Positions 25,821 through 34,823 of a stretch of DNA of 64,000 bases are shown one piece after another. Position 1 is the stretch's first letter; the number at the start of each line of letters is the position of its first letter. Source of the DNA: Methylobacterium tardum (lineage in GTDB: Bacteria; Pseudomonadota; Alphaproteobacteria; Rhizobiales; Beijerinckiaceae). The position numbers and the translations under genes are program-made. The notes below the pieces were generated by a model that had not been told where the DNA came from, did no database searches, and was given only the letters and a program-made list of their open reading frames with translations. Where the stretch lies: NCBI RefSeq assembly GCF_023546765.1, contig NZ_CP097484.1, positions 6,010,001 to 6,074,000 of the forward strand, read 5' to 3'.

Positions 25821-26918
25821 TCATTGCGCGCCGGGACGCGGCGTCGGCAAGGTGAGGCGCAGGGGATCGGCCGGGCTGGCATCGCCCTGGACGACGATCT
25901 CGGCCTGCGCCGCGTAGGCGGCGATCAGGCGTGGCCCGAGCTTCGGCACGTTCGGCCGGCCGGACGCGGCCATCTCGCTCACCCCGGAGACAATCGCCAG
26001 GCTCAGGGGTTCGTCGCCTGCGGCCTCCATGTCGATGGTGATCGAGCAGGCGACGTGCTCGGCGGTGGCGTCGAGGCACTCGGCCACGATCTCCGCGACG
26101 ATCATGCCGAGGGCATTGGCGATCCGCGGCTCGACCAGACCGTTCCCCGATCCGCCGACCTGGACGCTGATCCGCCCGGCCCGCCGGAGCTGCCCGAGCC
26201 CCGAGGCGAGGCGGTGCAGATAGTCCTTGAGGTCGATCGACGCGATATGCGGCGCTTCGTGCAGGTGCTGCTGCACCAGCGCGATCGCCCGGACCCGCTG
26301 GCCCAGGGCCTCGAAGCTGCCGCGGCAGGGATCCGGCGCCGCCCGGCCGTAGAGGCCGATCAGGCTGACCATCACCTGCAGATTGTTGCGGACGCGATGG
26401 TAGACCTCCGCGAGCAGCGCCTCCTTCTCGGCCAGCGCGTGCTCGATATGCTCCTCCGCGTGCTTGCGGTCGGTGATGTCGAAGCAGGAGCCCAGATAGC
26501 CCTGGAACCGACCGTCCTCCACGAGGGGGCGGGCGGTGTCGAGCAGCCAGCGGTACTCGCCGTCGTGCCGGCGGAGCCGGAACTCGACGGTGAAGGGCTG
26601 CTGCGCCTCGAAGGCGTCCGCGACAACCTTGGCGTGCCGCTCGAAATCCTCAGGATGCAGTCCGCTGCGCCAGCCGAGGCCGAGTTCCGCCTCGAGGGGC
26701 CGCCCGGTGAATTCCAGCCAGCACTCGTTGTGGTGGATCGCGTTACCGTTCTCGTCGGAACGCCACATCATCAGGGGCACGACGTCGGCGAACCGCTTGA
26801 AGCTCGCGCTCAGGGCCGCCGCCTCCGCGGTTCCCTGCGCCGGACCCGTTCCGGTACTCCCCGCCGGACCGTCGTCCGGCGGCTCAGCCTTTCCGAACCC
26901 TGGTGGCTGACCGACCAT
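25821..26918 (-). CDS. PAS-HisKA_2 sensor protein with degenerate ATPase domain
   Basis: 365-residue soluble signalling protein. A PAS domain (about 40-160, MMWRSDENGNAIHHNECW to FQGYLGSCFDITDRK) is followed by a HisKA_2-type dimerisation segment with EVYHRVRNNLQVMVSL (candidate phospho-His). The C-terminal ATPase-like region is abnormal: the N-box reads EIVAECLDATAEH where an Asn is expected, the DxGxG motif reads VSGVSE, and only KLGPRL recalls the G2 box. It may be a histidine phosphotransferase-like or kinase-dead partner. Start at 26918. Confidence 0.8.
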   Translation of the reverse strand: MVGQPPGFGKAEPPDDGPAGSTGTGPAQGTAEAAALSASFKRFADVVPLMMWRSDENGNAIHHNECWLEFTGRPLEAELGLGWRSGLHPEDFERHAKVVADAFEAQQPFTVEFRLRRHDGEYRWLLDTARPLVEDGRFQGYLGSCFDITDRKHAEEHIEHALAEKEALLAEVYHRVRNNLQVMVSLIGLYGRAAPDPCRGSFEALGQRVRAIALVQQHLHEAPHIASIDLKDYLHRLASGLGQLRRAGRISVQVGGSGNGLVEPRIANALGMIVAEIVAECLDATAEHVACSITIDMEAAGDEPLSLAIVSGVSEMAASGRPNVPKLGPRLIAAYAAQAEIVVQGDASPADPLRLTLPTPRPGAQ

Positions 26919-27083
26919 TCGTGACCCGATTCGCTCTGACAGGATGTGTGAGACGAGGTGACCGCAAGCGGATGGCGCCGGTCAACGTGCCGGCCGGATC
27001 GCCGTTCCGGCGTGAAGCCGTGTTTGAAGCGGTCATTCACAGGGATCGGGCTGCATCGCTCCGGCCGGGTGCGGGTCAAGCGG

Positions 27084-27506
27084 CTAGACCTCGGCCGGAC
27101 CCGCCGCTTCGATGCTCGGGCAGACCCGCCGCGCCGCAGCCCGCATCTCGGCCGCGCTGGCGCGCATCTCGGCGATTTGGGCTCGCATCTCAGCGACCAG
27201 CCGCCGCCCCTTCCGGACCTCCGCCAGGCAGGCGAGCTGCTCCGGGACCGGATCGGGCCGTCCGGGCCTGCGCCCGTCGTGCAGCTGCTCGTTGAACGGC
27301 ACCTCGATCAGCTCGGTGCCGTCCGCACCGCAGATCAGGAACGCGCAGGCCAGCGGCGCCGTGCCCTCGTTCAGGAGGTCGACGCACAGGTCCGGAATCG
27401 TCCGGCAGGCTTCCAGATAGGCCGCTTCCACACTCGGCCGGTCGAGGCCGAATGCGTCGCGCTCCAGACCGCGGGGGGTACGCAGGTGGAAGAAGAACAG
27501 CGGCAT
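27084..27506 (-). CDS. DUF6894 domain protein
   Basis: 140 residues. The N-terminal half matches the DUF6894 pattern common in Methylobacterium and Bradyrhizobium (MPLFFFHLRTPRGLERDAFGL, split here at its ends: PLFFFHLR then ERDAFGLD). The C-terminal part is a coiled coil with a repeated AEMRA unit (RLVAEMRAQIAEMRASAAEM). The start is four bases after the stop of the Crp/Fnr gene, so the two are translationally linked. Function unknown. Confidence 0.75.
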   Translation of the reverse strand: MPLFFFHLRTPRGLERDAFGLDRPSVEAAYLEACRTIPDLCVDLLNEGTAPLACAFLICGADGTELIEVPFNEQLHDGRRPGRPDPVPEQLACLAEVRKGRRLVAEMRAQIAEMRASAAEMRAAARRVCPSIEAAGPAEV

Positions 27507-27510
27507 GGCC

Positions 27511-28278
27511 TCAGCGCACCGGATTCGAGGGAGCATGAGCGTGGTGCAGGTAGTCGGGCCGGAACTCGCAATAGGCCGCCATTTGATCCGGATCCGGAAC
27601 ATGCATCCGGCGCCTTTCCAGCAGGATCAGGCCGTTGTCCCGCAGAACCCGCAGCGACCGGTTGGCGTGGACGGGCGTCATTCCGGTCACGTCGGCGAGG
27701 TCGTCCTGCGTCAGCGGCCAGTCGAAGCCGCGCTCGACGGGTTCGTCCACGGCCTGCAGCCGGGCGCGCACCTCGCAGATCAGGTGGGCGATGCGCGGGG
27801 CCGCGAGGCGCCGCCCGTTGTTGATCAGGGCCTGACGCAGGAGGCTGTCGGTCTGGAGCGTCGACCAGCGTACGGCCCGCGCGAGGCCCGGCCAGCGCTC
27901 CAGCGCCCCCGGGATCTCGGCAGGGTTGATCTCGGCGACCACGCCCGCGGTCAAGGTGGTCACCGAGTGATCGGCATAGCCGAGCAGGTTCGACTGCACG
28001 TGGCTGATCTCGCCGGGCAGGATCAGGTCGGTGATCAGGCGGTGGCCGCTGGCCAGCAGCTTCGAGCGGCAGGCCCATCCGTCCAGCATGACGAGGACCC
28101 GCGGGATCGATTCCCCCTCGCGGACGAGGCTGTGCCGCGCCTCGACGGCGCGGGTGTGCCGGATCATGTGCATCAGGCCGGCGCGGTCCTCCTCCGAGAG
28201 AACGGCGCCGTAGGCCAGCTTGCGGATGAGGCGGTGCGACAAGGCAGCGGATATCCGGACCGATAACGGGTCTAACAT
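27511..28278 (-). CDS. Crp/Fnr-family transcriptional regulator
   Basis: 255 residues: an N-terminal cyclic-nucleotide-binding-like beta-roll (about 25-150, with RVLVMLDGWACRSKLL and LPGEISHVQSNL) and a C-terminal winged helix (WPLTQDDLADVTGMTPVHANRSLRVL, the recognition helix spanning TPVHANRSLR). It lacks the Fnr cysteine cluster at the N-terminus, so it is not an Fe-S oxygen sensor. It lies directly upstream of the DUF6894 gene and just downstream of the YdeP-type molybdoenzyme, all on one strand. Start taken at the ATG 28276-28278; weak ribosome-binding site. Confidence 0.85.
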   Translation of the reverse strand: MLDPLSVRISAALSHRLIRKLAYGAVLSEEDRAGLMHMIRHTRAVEARHSLVREGESIPRVLVMLDGWACRSKLLASGHRLITDLILPGEISHVQSNLLGYADHSVTTLTAGVVAEINPAEIPGALERWPGLARAVRWSTLQTDSLLRQALINNGRRLAAPRIAHLICEVRARLQAVDEPVERGFDWPLTQDDLADVTGMTPVHANRSLRVLRDNGLILLERRRMHVPDPDQMAAYCEFRPDYLHHAHAPSNPVR

Positions 28279-28342
28279 GTCCGAAAACCAGTATCCGTTC
28301 CAATGGGTCTCGCACAATCCGCAGCCGGTGAGGTCCGGTGGC

Positions 28343-30670
28343 TCAGCCGGTGGCGTATTCCAGCTCCGGTGCCAGGACCTTGTCGCTGTCGGCGTGCACC
28401 GTCACGGGAATCGTCTTGGCAGCCGGGGTCTTGCTGCCGATGGCGTAGTGCCAGATCGGCATCAGGACATTGCATTCCGGATAATAGCCGCCGATGCAGC
28501 CGATCGGGATGTCGTACGCCACGACGAGCAGCCCCGAGAGCTTCCGATCGACGCCGTCATCGGCCACCGTCCGCAGCGTCACGGGCTGCCCGATCTTGAG
28601 CCCGAGCCGGTCGATATCCGACCGGTTCATCAGCACGACCTTCCGCGTGTTCTTGATGCCCCGGAACCGGTCGTAATAGCCGTAGACCGTGGTGTTGAAC
28701 TGGTCGTTGCTGCGGAGCGTCATCAGGCGCAGGACGTCGTGCCCGACGCCGGGCATGTCGGCGTCCTCGTCGAGCCCGGTCGGCGTGATGAAGTTGGCCC
28801 GGCCCGATTCCGTGTGCCAGTCTCGCCGATTCGCCGGCAGGTCACGCTGGAAGCCGCCCGGCTCCCACATGCGCCGCTCGTAATCCCAGAACGAAGCCGG
28901 CAGGGTCTCGCCGATCTCCTTCCGGATCTCGGCATAATCGTCGCTGTAGAGGTCCCAGCGCACGCGCGGGTTGGGGTCGAGCACCCGCTGCGCCAATTCG
29001 CAGATCAGCCGGATCTCGCCGATCAGGTGCGGCGAGGCCGGGCGCCGCACGCCGCGGTTGCCGTGCACGCAGGCCGAGGTGTCCTCCATGGAGAGTACCT
29101 GCTGGCCCTTCGCGGTCTCGATGATCTCCAGGCGGCTGACCACCGGCAGGATGTAGCTGATGGCACCCGGCAGCAGCGCGGTGCGGTTGAGCTTGGTGAT
29201 CACGTTGACCGTCAGCCGCTGGCGGCGCCGTGCAGGCTCCATCTGGCCATGGTCGGGGATGGCGCGGGCGAAGTTGCCGCCCAGCATGATGAAGGCCTGG
29301 ACCTCGTCCCGCAGGATTGCCTCGCAGGCCTCGACGGTGTTGTAGCCCGCCTCGCGCGGCGGCTCGAAGTTGAACTGCTGCCCCAGCCTGTCCAGATCGA
29401 ACAGCTCGGGCTTCTCGGTGATGCCCATCGTGCGCTGCCCCTGCACGTTGGAATGGCCCCGGATCGGGCAGATCCCGGCGCCCTGGCGGCCGATATTGCC
29501 GCGCATGAGCAGGAGGTTGACCAGCATCTGCACGGTCTCGACACCGGCCCGGTGCTGGGTCAGCCCCATGCCGTAGACGCCGATGACCGCCTGCGAATGG
29601 CAGTAGACGTGGGCGGTGGATTCCATGTCGGCGCGATGCAGGCCCGCGCGGCGCTCGAGCTCGTCCCAGTCCTGGGCGCGCAGCCAGTCGGCGAAGGTCT
29701 CGAAGCCGCTCGTGTTGTCGCGGATGAAGGCTTCGTCGAGGACCGAGCCGCCCTTGGCCTTCGCGGCGTCATGGGCGGCGAGGACTGCCTTGCAGATGCC
29801 CGCGATGGCGGCGAGATCGCCCCCCGCCTTGACCTGATGGTACTGCGAGCTGATCCGCGTCGCCTTGCCGGTGAGCATCTCGGTGGGCGATTGCGGGTTC
29901 AGGAACCGCTCCAGGCCCCGCTCGCGGAGCGGGTTGTAGGTGATGATTGGGACGCCGCGCCGGCTCGCCTCCTGCAGGGGGTGCAGCATCCGCGGGGCGT
30001 TGCTGCCGGGGTTCTGCCCGAAGAACATGATGCAGTCGGACTTGCCGAAATCGTCGAGCGACACGGAGCCGACCGCCTGGCCGATGCTCACCGGCAGCGC
30101 CACCGAGGTCGTCTCGTGGCACATGTTGGACGAGTCCGGCAGGTTGTTGTTGCCGTAGAGCCGCGCGAAGAGCTGATAGAGGTAGCTCGCCTCGTTCGAG
30201 AGGCGGCCCGAGCTGTAGAACACGGTACCCTTCTTCCGGTCCTCGACGGCGCGGAGCTCGTGGGCGATCTCCTCGACGGCGTGGCCCCAGGAGACCGGGA
30301 CGTACTTGTCGGTCGCCGCATCGTAGCGCAGCGGATGCGTCAGGCGGCCGGTCTGCTCAAGCTGGTAATCGTCCCAGTCGAGCAGCTCGGTGACCGTGTG
30401 GGTGGCGAAGAAGTCCGGCGTGCAGCGGTGCGCGGTCAGCTCCCAGGCCACGGCCTTCACGCCGTTCTCGCAATACTCGAACGGCAGCGGGCTCGCCGGC
30501 TTCACCCAGGCGCAGCTGTTGCACTGGTAGCCGTCGACCTTGTTGTGCCGGCTCAGCACGACCGGCACGCTCGCCAGAACACCCTCGCGCTTCAGGATGT
30601 TGCCGACCGAGAGGGCGGAGCCCCACCCGCCCGCGGGGAGGGCATACGGCTTGAATTCGGGCTTGTCCAA
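28343..30670 (-). CDS. FdhF/YdeP-type molybdopterin oxidoreductase
   Basis: 775-residue cytoplasmic enzyme of the bis-molybdopterin guanine dinucleotide superfamily, YdeP subgroup (E. coli YdeP 759 residues; it confers acid resistance by an unknown reaction). Visible segments: YQCNSCAWVKP near the N-terminus, RLSNEASYLYQLFAR, FFGQNPGSNAPRM, MRGNIGRQGAGICPIRGHSN and the C-terminal molybdopterin-binding region. It lacks the full N-terminal 4Fe-4S Cys set of formate dehydrogenases. A 940-residue frame on the opposite strand is a shadow. Confidence 0.88.
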   Translation of the reverse strand: MDKPEFKPYALPAGGWGSALSVGNILKREGVLASVPVVLSRHNKVDGYQCNSCAWVKPASPLPFEYCENGVKAVAWELTAHRCTPDFFATHTVTELLDWDDYQLEQTGRLTHPLRYDAATDKYVPVSWGHAVEEIAHELRAVEDRKKGTVFYSSGRLSNEASYLYQLFARLYGNNNLPDSSNMCHETTSVALPVSIGQAVGSVSLDDFGKSDCIMFFGQNPGSNAPRMLHPLQEASRRGVPIITYNPLRERGLERFLNPQSPTEMLTGKATRISSQYHQVKAGGDLAAIAGICKAVLAAHDAAKAKGGSVLDEAFIRDNTSGFETFADWLRAQDWDELERRAGLHRADMESTAHVYCHSQAVIGVYGMGLTQHRAGVETVQMLVNLLLMRGNIGRQGAGICPIRGHSNVQGQRTMGITEKPELFDLDRLGQQFNFEPPREAGYNTVEACEAILRDEVQAFIMLGGNFARAIPDHGQMEPARRRQRLTVNVITKLNRTALLPGAISYILPVVSRLEIIETAKGQQVLSMEDTSACVHGNRGVRRPASPHLIGEIRLICELAQRVLDPNPRVRWDLYSDDYAEIRKEIGETLPASFWDYERRMWEPGGFQRDLPANRRDWHTESGRANFITPTGLDEDADMPGVGHDVLRLMTLRSNDQFNTTVYGYYDRFRGIKNTRKVVLMNRSDIDRLGLKIGQPVTLRTVADDGVDRKLSGLLVVAYDIPIGCIGGYYPECNVLMPIWHYAIGSKTPAAKTIPVTVHADSDKVLAPELEYATG

Positions 30671-30769
30671 GGGGCGATCTCCGGGCCGTTGCAGTCGCGG
30701 GATACACCGGCTGCATCGCGGCGTTCTCCATCGAAACCGCGGCCACAGCGCTTTGTTCGCGGAAATACG

Positions 30770-31042
30770 ATGAACTTAACGGAGGTTAGCTTGGTGATCG
30801 GCCGGGACTACTTGCTGAAGAAGCCGTCGGGCCCATCGGCGCCGAAGCTGTTCCTCGACACACAGGTCGTGCCGCTGGTCGCCAACATAGCCGGCGGGCT
30901 GGAGGTGGCGCTCGATCGAGCCGCGGTTCGGACCGGGGTTCGGCCGGCCTTCATCCTAGCCGGCGCGACGGGGCTCCTCGGCTTCGGCCTGATCCGCTTG
31001 CTCACGCATCGCGCCGAGTCCCGGCGATCCTACCGGATCTGA
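30770..31042 (+). CDS. Small putative membrane-anchored protein (90 aa)
   Basis: MNLTEVSLVIGRDYLLKK followed by a polar stretch and a C-terminal hydrophobic helix (PAFILAGATGLLGFGLIRLL) with a basic end, suggesting a tail-anchored protein. GCGGAAATACG precedes the ATG. It sits divergently from the YdeP-type gene, with about 100 bases between, and convergent with ssb. Not recognised. Confidence 0.6.
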   Translation: MNLTEVSLVIGRDYLLKKPSGPSAPKLFLDTQVVPLVANIAGGLEVALDRAAVRTGVRPAFILAGATGLLGFGLIRLLTHRAESRRSYRI

Positions 31043-31076
31043 CGCGCCGGCCGCACCGGCATGGGCCCCAACAAGA

Positions 31077-31101
31077 AACCCGCCGCGCAAGGCGGCGGGT
31101 T
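31077..31101 (-). terminator. Intrinsic terminator of ssb
   Basis: On the minus strand AACCCGCCGC, a five-base loop and GCGGCGGGTT form a perfect 10-bp stem directly followed by TTTCTTGTT. It lies about 30 bases after the ssb stop and also between convergent genes. Confidence 0.8.
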
Positions 31102-31128
31102 CGGTGATTCCCGGACCCGGCGACGGGC

Positions 31129-31680
31129 CTAGAACGGGATGTCGTCGTCGAGGTCGTAGCCGCCGCGGCTGCCGCCGCCACCGCCGCCCGAGGAGGCCGG
31201 AGCCGGACGCCGATCGCCGCCCTGGGCGCGGCCGCCGCCGAAATCGCCGCCCCGGTCACCACCGCGATCGCCGCCGCGGCTGATCTGGCCGCCGCCCTCG
31301 TCCTCGCCGGCGAAGTCGCCGCCGCCGCCGCGCCCGTCGAGGATCGTCATCTCGCCGCGGAAACGCTGGAGCACCACCTCGGTGGTGTACTTCTCGACAC
31401 CGGAATTGTCGGTCCACTTCCGGGTCTGGAGCTGGCCCTCGATGTAGACCTTCGAGCCCTTGCGCAGGTACTGCTCGGCGACGCGGGCGAGGTTGTCGTT
31501 GTAGATCACGACCGAGTGCCACTCGGTCTTCTCCTTGCGCTCGCCGGTCGCCTTGTCCTTCCACGACTCGGAGGTGGCGAGGCGCAGGTTGCACACCGGA
31601 TCGCCCGAGCCGAGGCGGCGCATCTCAGGGTCCCGCCCGAGATTGCCCACCAGAATTACCTTGTTGACGCTGCCCGCCAT
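31129..31680 (-). CDS. ssb: Single-stranded DNA-binding protein
   Basis: 183-residue SSB. The N-terminal OB fold (about 1-112: [38 protein letters not shown]) binds single-stranded DNA as a tetramer. It is followed by a Gly-rich flexible linker and the acidic tip DLDDDIPF, which recruits replication and repair partners. Essential for replication. A clear intrinsic terminator follows on the same strand. Confidence 0.96.
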   Translation of the reverse strand: MAGSVNKVILVGNLGRDPEMRRLGSGDPVCNLRLATSESWKDKATGERKEKTEWHSVVIYNDNLARVAEQYLRKGSKVYIEGQLQTRKWTDNSGVEKYTTEVVLQRFRGEMTILDGRGGGGDFAGEDEGGGQISRGGDRGGDRGGDFGGGRAQGGDRRPAPASSGGGGGGSRGGYDLDDDIPF

Positions 31681-31848
31681 CGCTCTCTCCTGACCGTACG
31701 GATCTCACAGGGCATTTGCCCGGCGGCGCGCGAACCATGCGCCCGGGCCTCCGGAGCGGCAACCTGCGGGACGGGCTTGTGCCCGCTTTCCGCAGCGCCG
31801 CCGGATTTGTTTGTTCTACATCCGTTCCAATTCGGCAGCAAGCTGGGG

Positions 31849-32868
31849 TTATGAAACCCGCACGACCAGCTTGCCGAAATTCCGGCCTTTCAACAGGCCG
31901 ATGAATGCTTCCGGGGCGTTCTCCAGCCCCTGGACCACGTCCTCGCGGTACCGGACCCGGCCCTCCTGGATCCAGGCGCCGACCTCCTGGCGGAACGTCT
32001 CCGCCTGCGCGGCGAAGTCCCAGACGATGAAGCCCTGGATGTGCAGCCGGTTGGTCAGGACCGAGCGCATCAGGCCGGGCAGGCGGTCGGGGCCGGGCGG
32101 GACCTCGGTGGCGTTGTAGGCTGAGACGAGGCCGCAGACCGGGATCCGCGCGAAGGGGTTGAGCAGCGGCATCACGGCGGCGAAGACGGCGCCGCCGACA
32201 TTCTCGAAATAGACGTCGATGCCCTTGGGGCAGGCGGCCGCGAGGGCCCCGGGCAGGTCGGCGCCGCGGTGGTCGACAGCGGCGTCGAAGCCGAGTTCCT
32301 CGGTGAGGTAGCGGCATTTGTCCGGACCGCCCGCGATCCCGACCGCGCGAGCGCCCTTCAGCTTGGCGATCTGTCCGACGAGCGATCCCACCGGACCGGC
32401 GGCGGCGGCCACCACGACCGTCTCGCCGGCTTTCGGCTGGCCGATGTTGAGCAGGCCCGTGTAGGCGGTCATGCCCGGCATCCCGAGGACGCCGAGCGCC
32501 GTCGAGGGCGGGGCGACGGCGGGATCGACCTTGCGCGAGCCCTTGCCGTCCGTGACGCAGTAATCCTGCCAGCCCGCGAAGGCGGTCAGCAGGTCGCCGA
32601 CGGCATGGTCCGGATGGTTCGAGGCGACGACCTCGCCCACGGTCTCGGCGGTGATCGGCGCGCCGATCTCCACGGGGGCCGCGTAGGATTTCGCGTCGCT
32701 CATCCGGCCGCGCATGTAGGGGTCCAGGGACAGCCAGCGGGTGCGCAGGAGGACCTGGCCGGGTCCGGGCTGCGGCACCGGTACCTCTTCCAGGCGGAAA
32801 TTCTCGGGCCGCGGCTCGCCGTGCGGGCGCGAGGCCAGGACGATGCGGCGGTTCATGGCGGTGGTCAT
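31849..32868 (-). CDS. NADP-dependent medium-chain reductase (CurA/YncB-like)
   Basis: 339-residue zinc-free medium-chain dehydrogenase/reductase of the leukotriene B4 dehydrogenase/CurA subgroup, reducing C=C bonds of enones with NADPH. Motifs: SLDPYMRGRM near residue 48, LGVLGMPGMTAYTGLL, the nucleotide-binding AAAGPVGSLVGQIAK, and FENVGG. E. coli CurA is 345 residues. Start at 32868. Confidence 0.88.
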   Translation of the reverse strand: MTTAMNRRIVLASRPHGEPRPENFRLEEVPVPQPGPGQVLLRTRWLSLDPYMRGRMSDAKSYAAPVEIGAPITAETVGEVVASNHPDHAVGDLLTAFAGWQDYCVTDGKGSRKVDPAVAPPSTALGVLGMPGMTAYTGLLNIGQPKAGETVVVAAAAGPVGSLVGQIAKLKGARAVGIAGGPDKCRYLTEELGFDAAVDHRGADLPGALAAACPKGIDVYFENVGGAVFAAVMPLLNPFARIPVCGLVSAYNATEVPPGPDRLPGLMRSVLTNRLHIQGFIVWDFAAQAETFRQEVGAWIQEGRVRYREDVVQGLENAPEAFIGLLKGRNFGKLVVRVS

Positions 32869-32989
32869 GGCGGACTCCCGGAGACTGGCTGCCTCCGATC
32901 TGGGGCGCCCGGCCTCGGCGGCAAACGCATAGGCGCGATCTCATGCGAGGATCGCGCGTTGTCCCGGCTCGGAAGCGCGGAGCGGCGGC

Positions 32990-33397
32990 ATGCGGGAAAC
33001 GGCACTCGGCCTCGGGCTGGCGGCGATGGCCGCCATGGCGGCGGGGGCTGCCCTGGCCGGTCCCCTCGACGGTTATCGCGACCGGGCGCGGGTGCTGGTC
33101 CTGTCGGCGCCCGATTCCGGGGACGCGCAGCTCCGAGCGCAGCGGGCCGCGCTGGCCTCGGTCCGCGCCGGCGTCGCCGAGCGCGACCTCGTGGTGCTGG
33201 AAGCGGTCGGTTCCGGGGCGGAGGCGCGGGCCCTGCGCGAGCGCCTCGGCCTCCCCGCGGACAGCTTCCGCGCGGTCCTGATCGGCAAGGACGGAGGCAC
33301 CAAGATCACCGAAGCGGCGCCGCTCGCGCCGCAGCGGCTGTTCGCCACGATCGACGCGATGCCGATGCGCCGGACCGAGATGCGCGAGCGCCGTTAG
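32990..33397 (+). CDS. DUF4174 exported protein
   Basis: 135 residues: a signal peptide (ALGLGLAAMAAMAAGAALA) followed by a thioredoxin-like DUF4174 domain (RVLVLSAPDSGDAQLRAQR, DLVVLEAVG, FRAVLIGKDGGTKI). Members lack the thioredoxin CxxC and are of unknown function. Divergent from the CurA-like gene. Confidence 0.75.
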   Translation: MRETALGLGLAAMAAMAAGAALAGPLDGYRDRARVLVLSAPDSGDAQLRAQRAALASVRAGVAERDLVVLEAVGSGAEARALRERLGLPADSFRAVLIGKDGGTKITEAAPLAPQRLFATIDAMPMRRTEMRERR

Positions 33398-33546
33398 GGC
33401 CTCGGCCAGGGCCTGATCCCCTGTGCACGGCGGGGCCTCGGACACCAACGGTTAAGCCTACCGGCCTATCACCGAAACGTGTCGACGGCCGCAAGACGGC
33501 CGTCCGTTGAGGCCCGCCAGGACGCTCGGACGAGACGCTCGAATCG

Positions 33547-33723
33547 ATGACCCGACAACAAGTCGCCACCGCCATCCGCCGCCTCGCCGACCTGCAGGTC
33601 GAGGATATCGAGCGCGCGGTCCGCGACGGCCACAAGACCATCGCGCTGAACGAACTGGCGGATCTGAACCGCCAGCTCAAGGCCTTCGCGGCCGCGCTCA
33701 AGAAGGCGCCGGTCCGCATCTGA
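33547..33723 (+). CDS. Small helical hypothetical protein (58 aa)
   Basis: A short frame starting MTRQQVATAIRRLADLQVED and ending KKAPVRI. It is amphipathic and fully helical in appearance, with a coding-like third-position GC pattern. The ATG follows CGAATCG with no clear ribosome-binding site. Similar short basic helical proteins are common in this genus. Below the usual size threshold, so easily missed. Confidence 0.55.
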   Translation: MTRQQVATAIRRLADLQVEDIERAVRDGHKTIALNELADLNRQLKAFAAALKKAPVRI

Positions 33724-33754
33724 GCCGGCTTCGAGTCGAGGCCGTCGGTTGATG

Positions 33755-33788
33755 CATCGCGCTCCGTCATCACGGACGGAGCGCGATG
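33755..33788. repeat. 14-bp perfect inverted repeat between convergent genes
   Basis: CATCGCGCTCCGTC (33755-33768), a six-base loop and GACGGAGCGCGATG (33775-33788). It lies 31 bases after the stop at 33723 and about 100 bases before the stop of the convergent gene at 33888. Strong stem without a U-run; a transcript-end hairpin or dispersed element. Confidence 0.55.
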
Positions 33789-33887
33789 AGAATGGGGGCA
33801 CGCGACCGCCGCTCTCCCGAATAGCTTCGCTCCGCTCGCACGGACGGCGACGCCGGAACGTCGACCGCGGCCTGGATCAGGCGGGAC

Positions 33888-34256
33888 CTACCAACGGGGG
33901 CCGCCCCAGGGACGGGGCGGGATGTCCTCCGGGGGCAGAGGGGGCGGCGGCCCACGGTCGACCACTGGTTCGTCGCAAACCCGCACCCGGCGCAGCACCG
34001 GCGCGCCATCCGGATCGAACCGCCGGCGTACGAATTCCCGGCAGGCTTCTGGGGGCGCCGCGGTGAAGCGGGGTCCTCGAAATTCCGGTTCAGGTCGGAG
34101 TGGCGGCGGCGGGCGGCTCTCGGGTTCGTCCTCCTGAGCGGGGCCGCCGTAGGGGCGCGGCGGATAGGGGCCGTCGAAATCGGCGGCCAGCGCCGGGCCG
34201 GCGGCGAGGAGCAGGGCGCAGAAGCCGGTGCGTACGAGGAGACGACGAGCGGGCAC
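33888..34256 (-). CDS. Exported Pro/Arg-rich protein (122 aa)
   Basis: Signal peptide (RRLLVRTGFCALLLAAGPALA) followed by a strongly Pro-rich mature chain with two Cys (EACREFVRRRF, RVRVCDEP) and a Pro/Trp tail. GTG start at 34254-34256 supported by CCGAGG six bases upstream. Probably periplasmic or cell-envelope; function unknown. Confidence 0.65.
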   Translation of the reverse strand: MPARRLLVRTGFCALLLAAGPALAADFDGPYPPRPYGGPAQEDEPESRPPPPLRPEPEFRGPRFTAAPPEACREFVRRRFDPDGAPVLRRVRVCDEPVVDRGPPPPLPPEDIPPRPWGGPRW

Positions 34257-34366
34257 GGGGGCCTCGGCTTGATCGGGCGCGCGGGGATCGCGGCCATCGT
34301 CACCGGAGATTGCGCCGGATTGCCTGAACCGCCCCCGTGCGGCGATGTCGGCTGCCGTTCAGCCGG

Positions 34367-34756
34367 CTAGTTCTGCAGCGCGTTGACCTCGCACTGGGCG
34401 TATTCCGAACTCGCCTTCACGTAGGCGCTGAGCTTCTGCAGGTAGGCCTCGGCGATCGGCCGGAAGGCTTGCGCCTGCAGATTGTAGGCCTTGATCGCGT
34501 CGTTGTAGCTGTAGGCCTCCCAGCCTGGGCAGCCTTCCTTGGTGTCGAGGCAGGCGGGCTTGGCCGGCAGCGCCGGTTTGGTCGGCCGGGCAGCGGCCGG
34601 CGGCGGCTCGGGCGGCGTGCAGGATGCGGCAGCCGGCGCGGGGGCCGTCTGGGCCGTCGCGGCGGGCGCCGCCTTGGCGGCCGGCTTCGCGGGCGGCGCC
34701 GCGAGGGCGACGGTCGGCGCGAGCAAGCCCGCGATCAGAAGAAGCGTGCCGCGCAT
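34367..34756 (-). CDS. Exported Ala/Pro-rich protein (129 aa)
   Basis: Signal peptide (RGTLLLIAGLLAPTVALA), an Ala/Pro/Lys-rich linker, then a C-terminal helical region with Cys residues (CLDTKEGCPGWEAYSYND, EYAQCEVNAL). The pattern of paired Cys suggests disulfides in the periplasm. It follows msrQ on the same strand after 67 bases. Function unknown. Confidence 0.65.
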   Translation of the reverse strand: MRGTLLLIAGLLAPTVALAAPPAKPAAKAAPAATAQTAPAPAAASCTPPEPPPAAARPTKPALPAKPACLDTKEGCPGWEAYSYNDAIKAYNLQAQAFRPIAEAYLQKLSAYVKASSEYAQCEVNALQN

Positions 34757-34823
34757 GGCGTCTTGGAAGCTCCGCTGGGCCCGGGGCCGCCGGCGGCGGG
34801 GACCGGGAGCGGGTTCTGCGGCA

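Noticed and set aside
28220..31042. 940-residue open frame on the plus strand
   Set aside because: It runs opposite the well-conserved YdeP-type enzyme; its residue mix (Arg/Ala/Gly/Val/His-rich) is the usual antisense shadow of GC-rich coding DNA. Only its last 90 residues look like a real gene.
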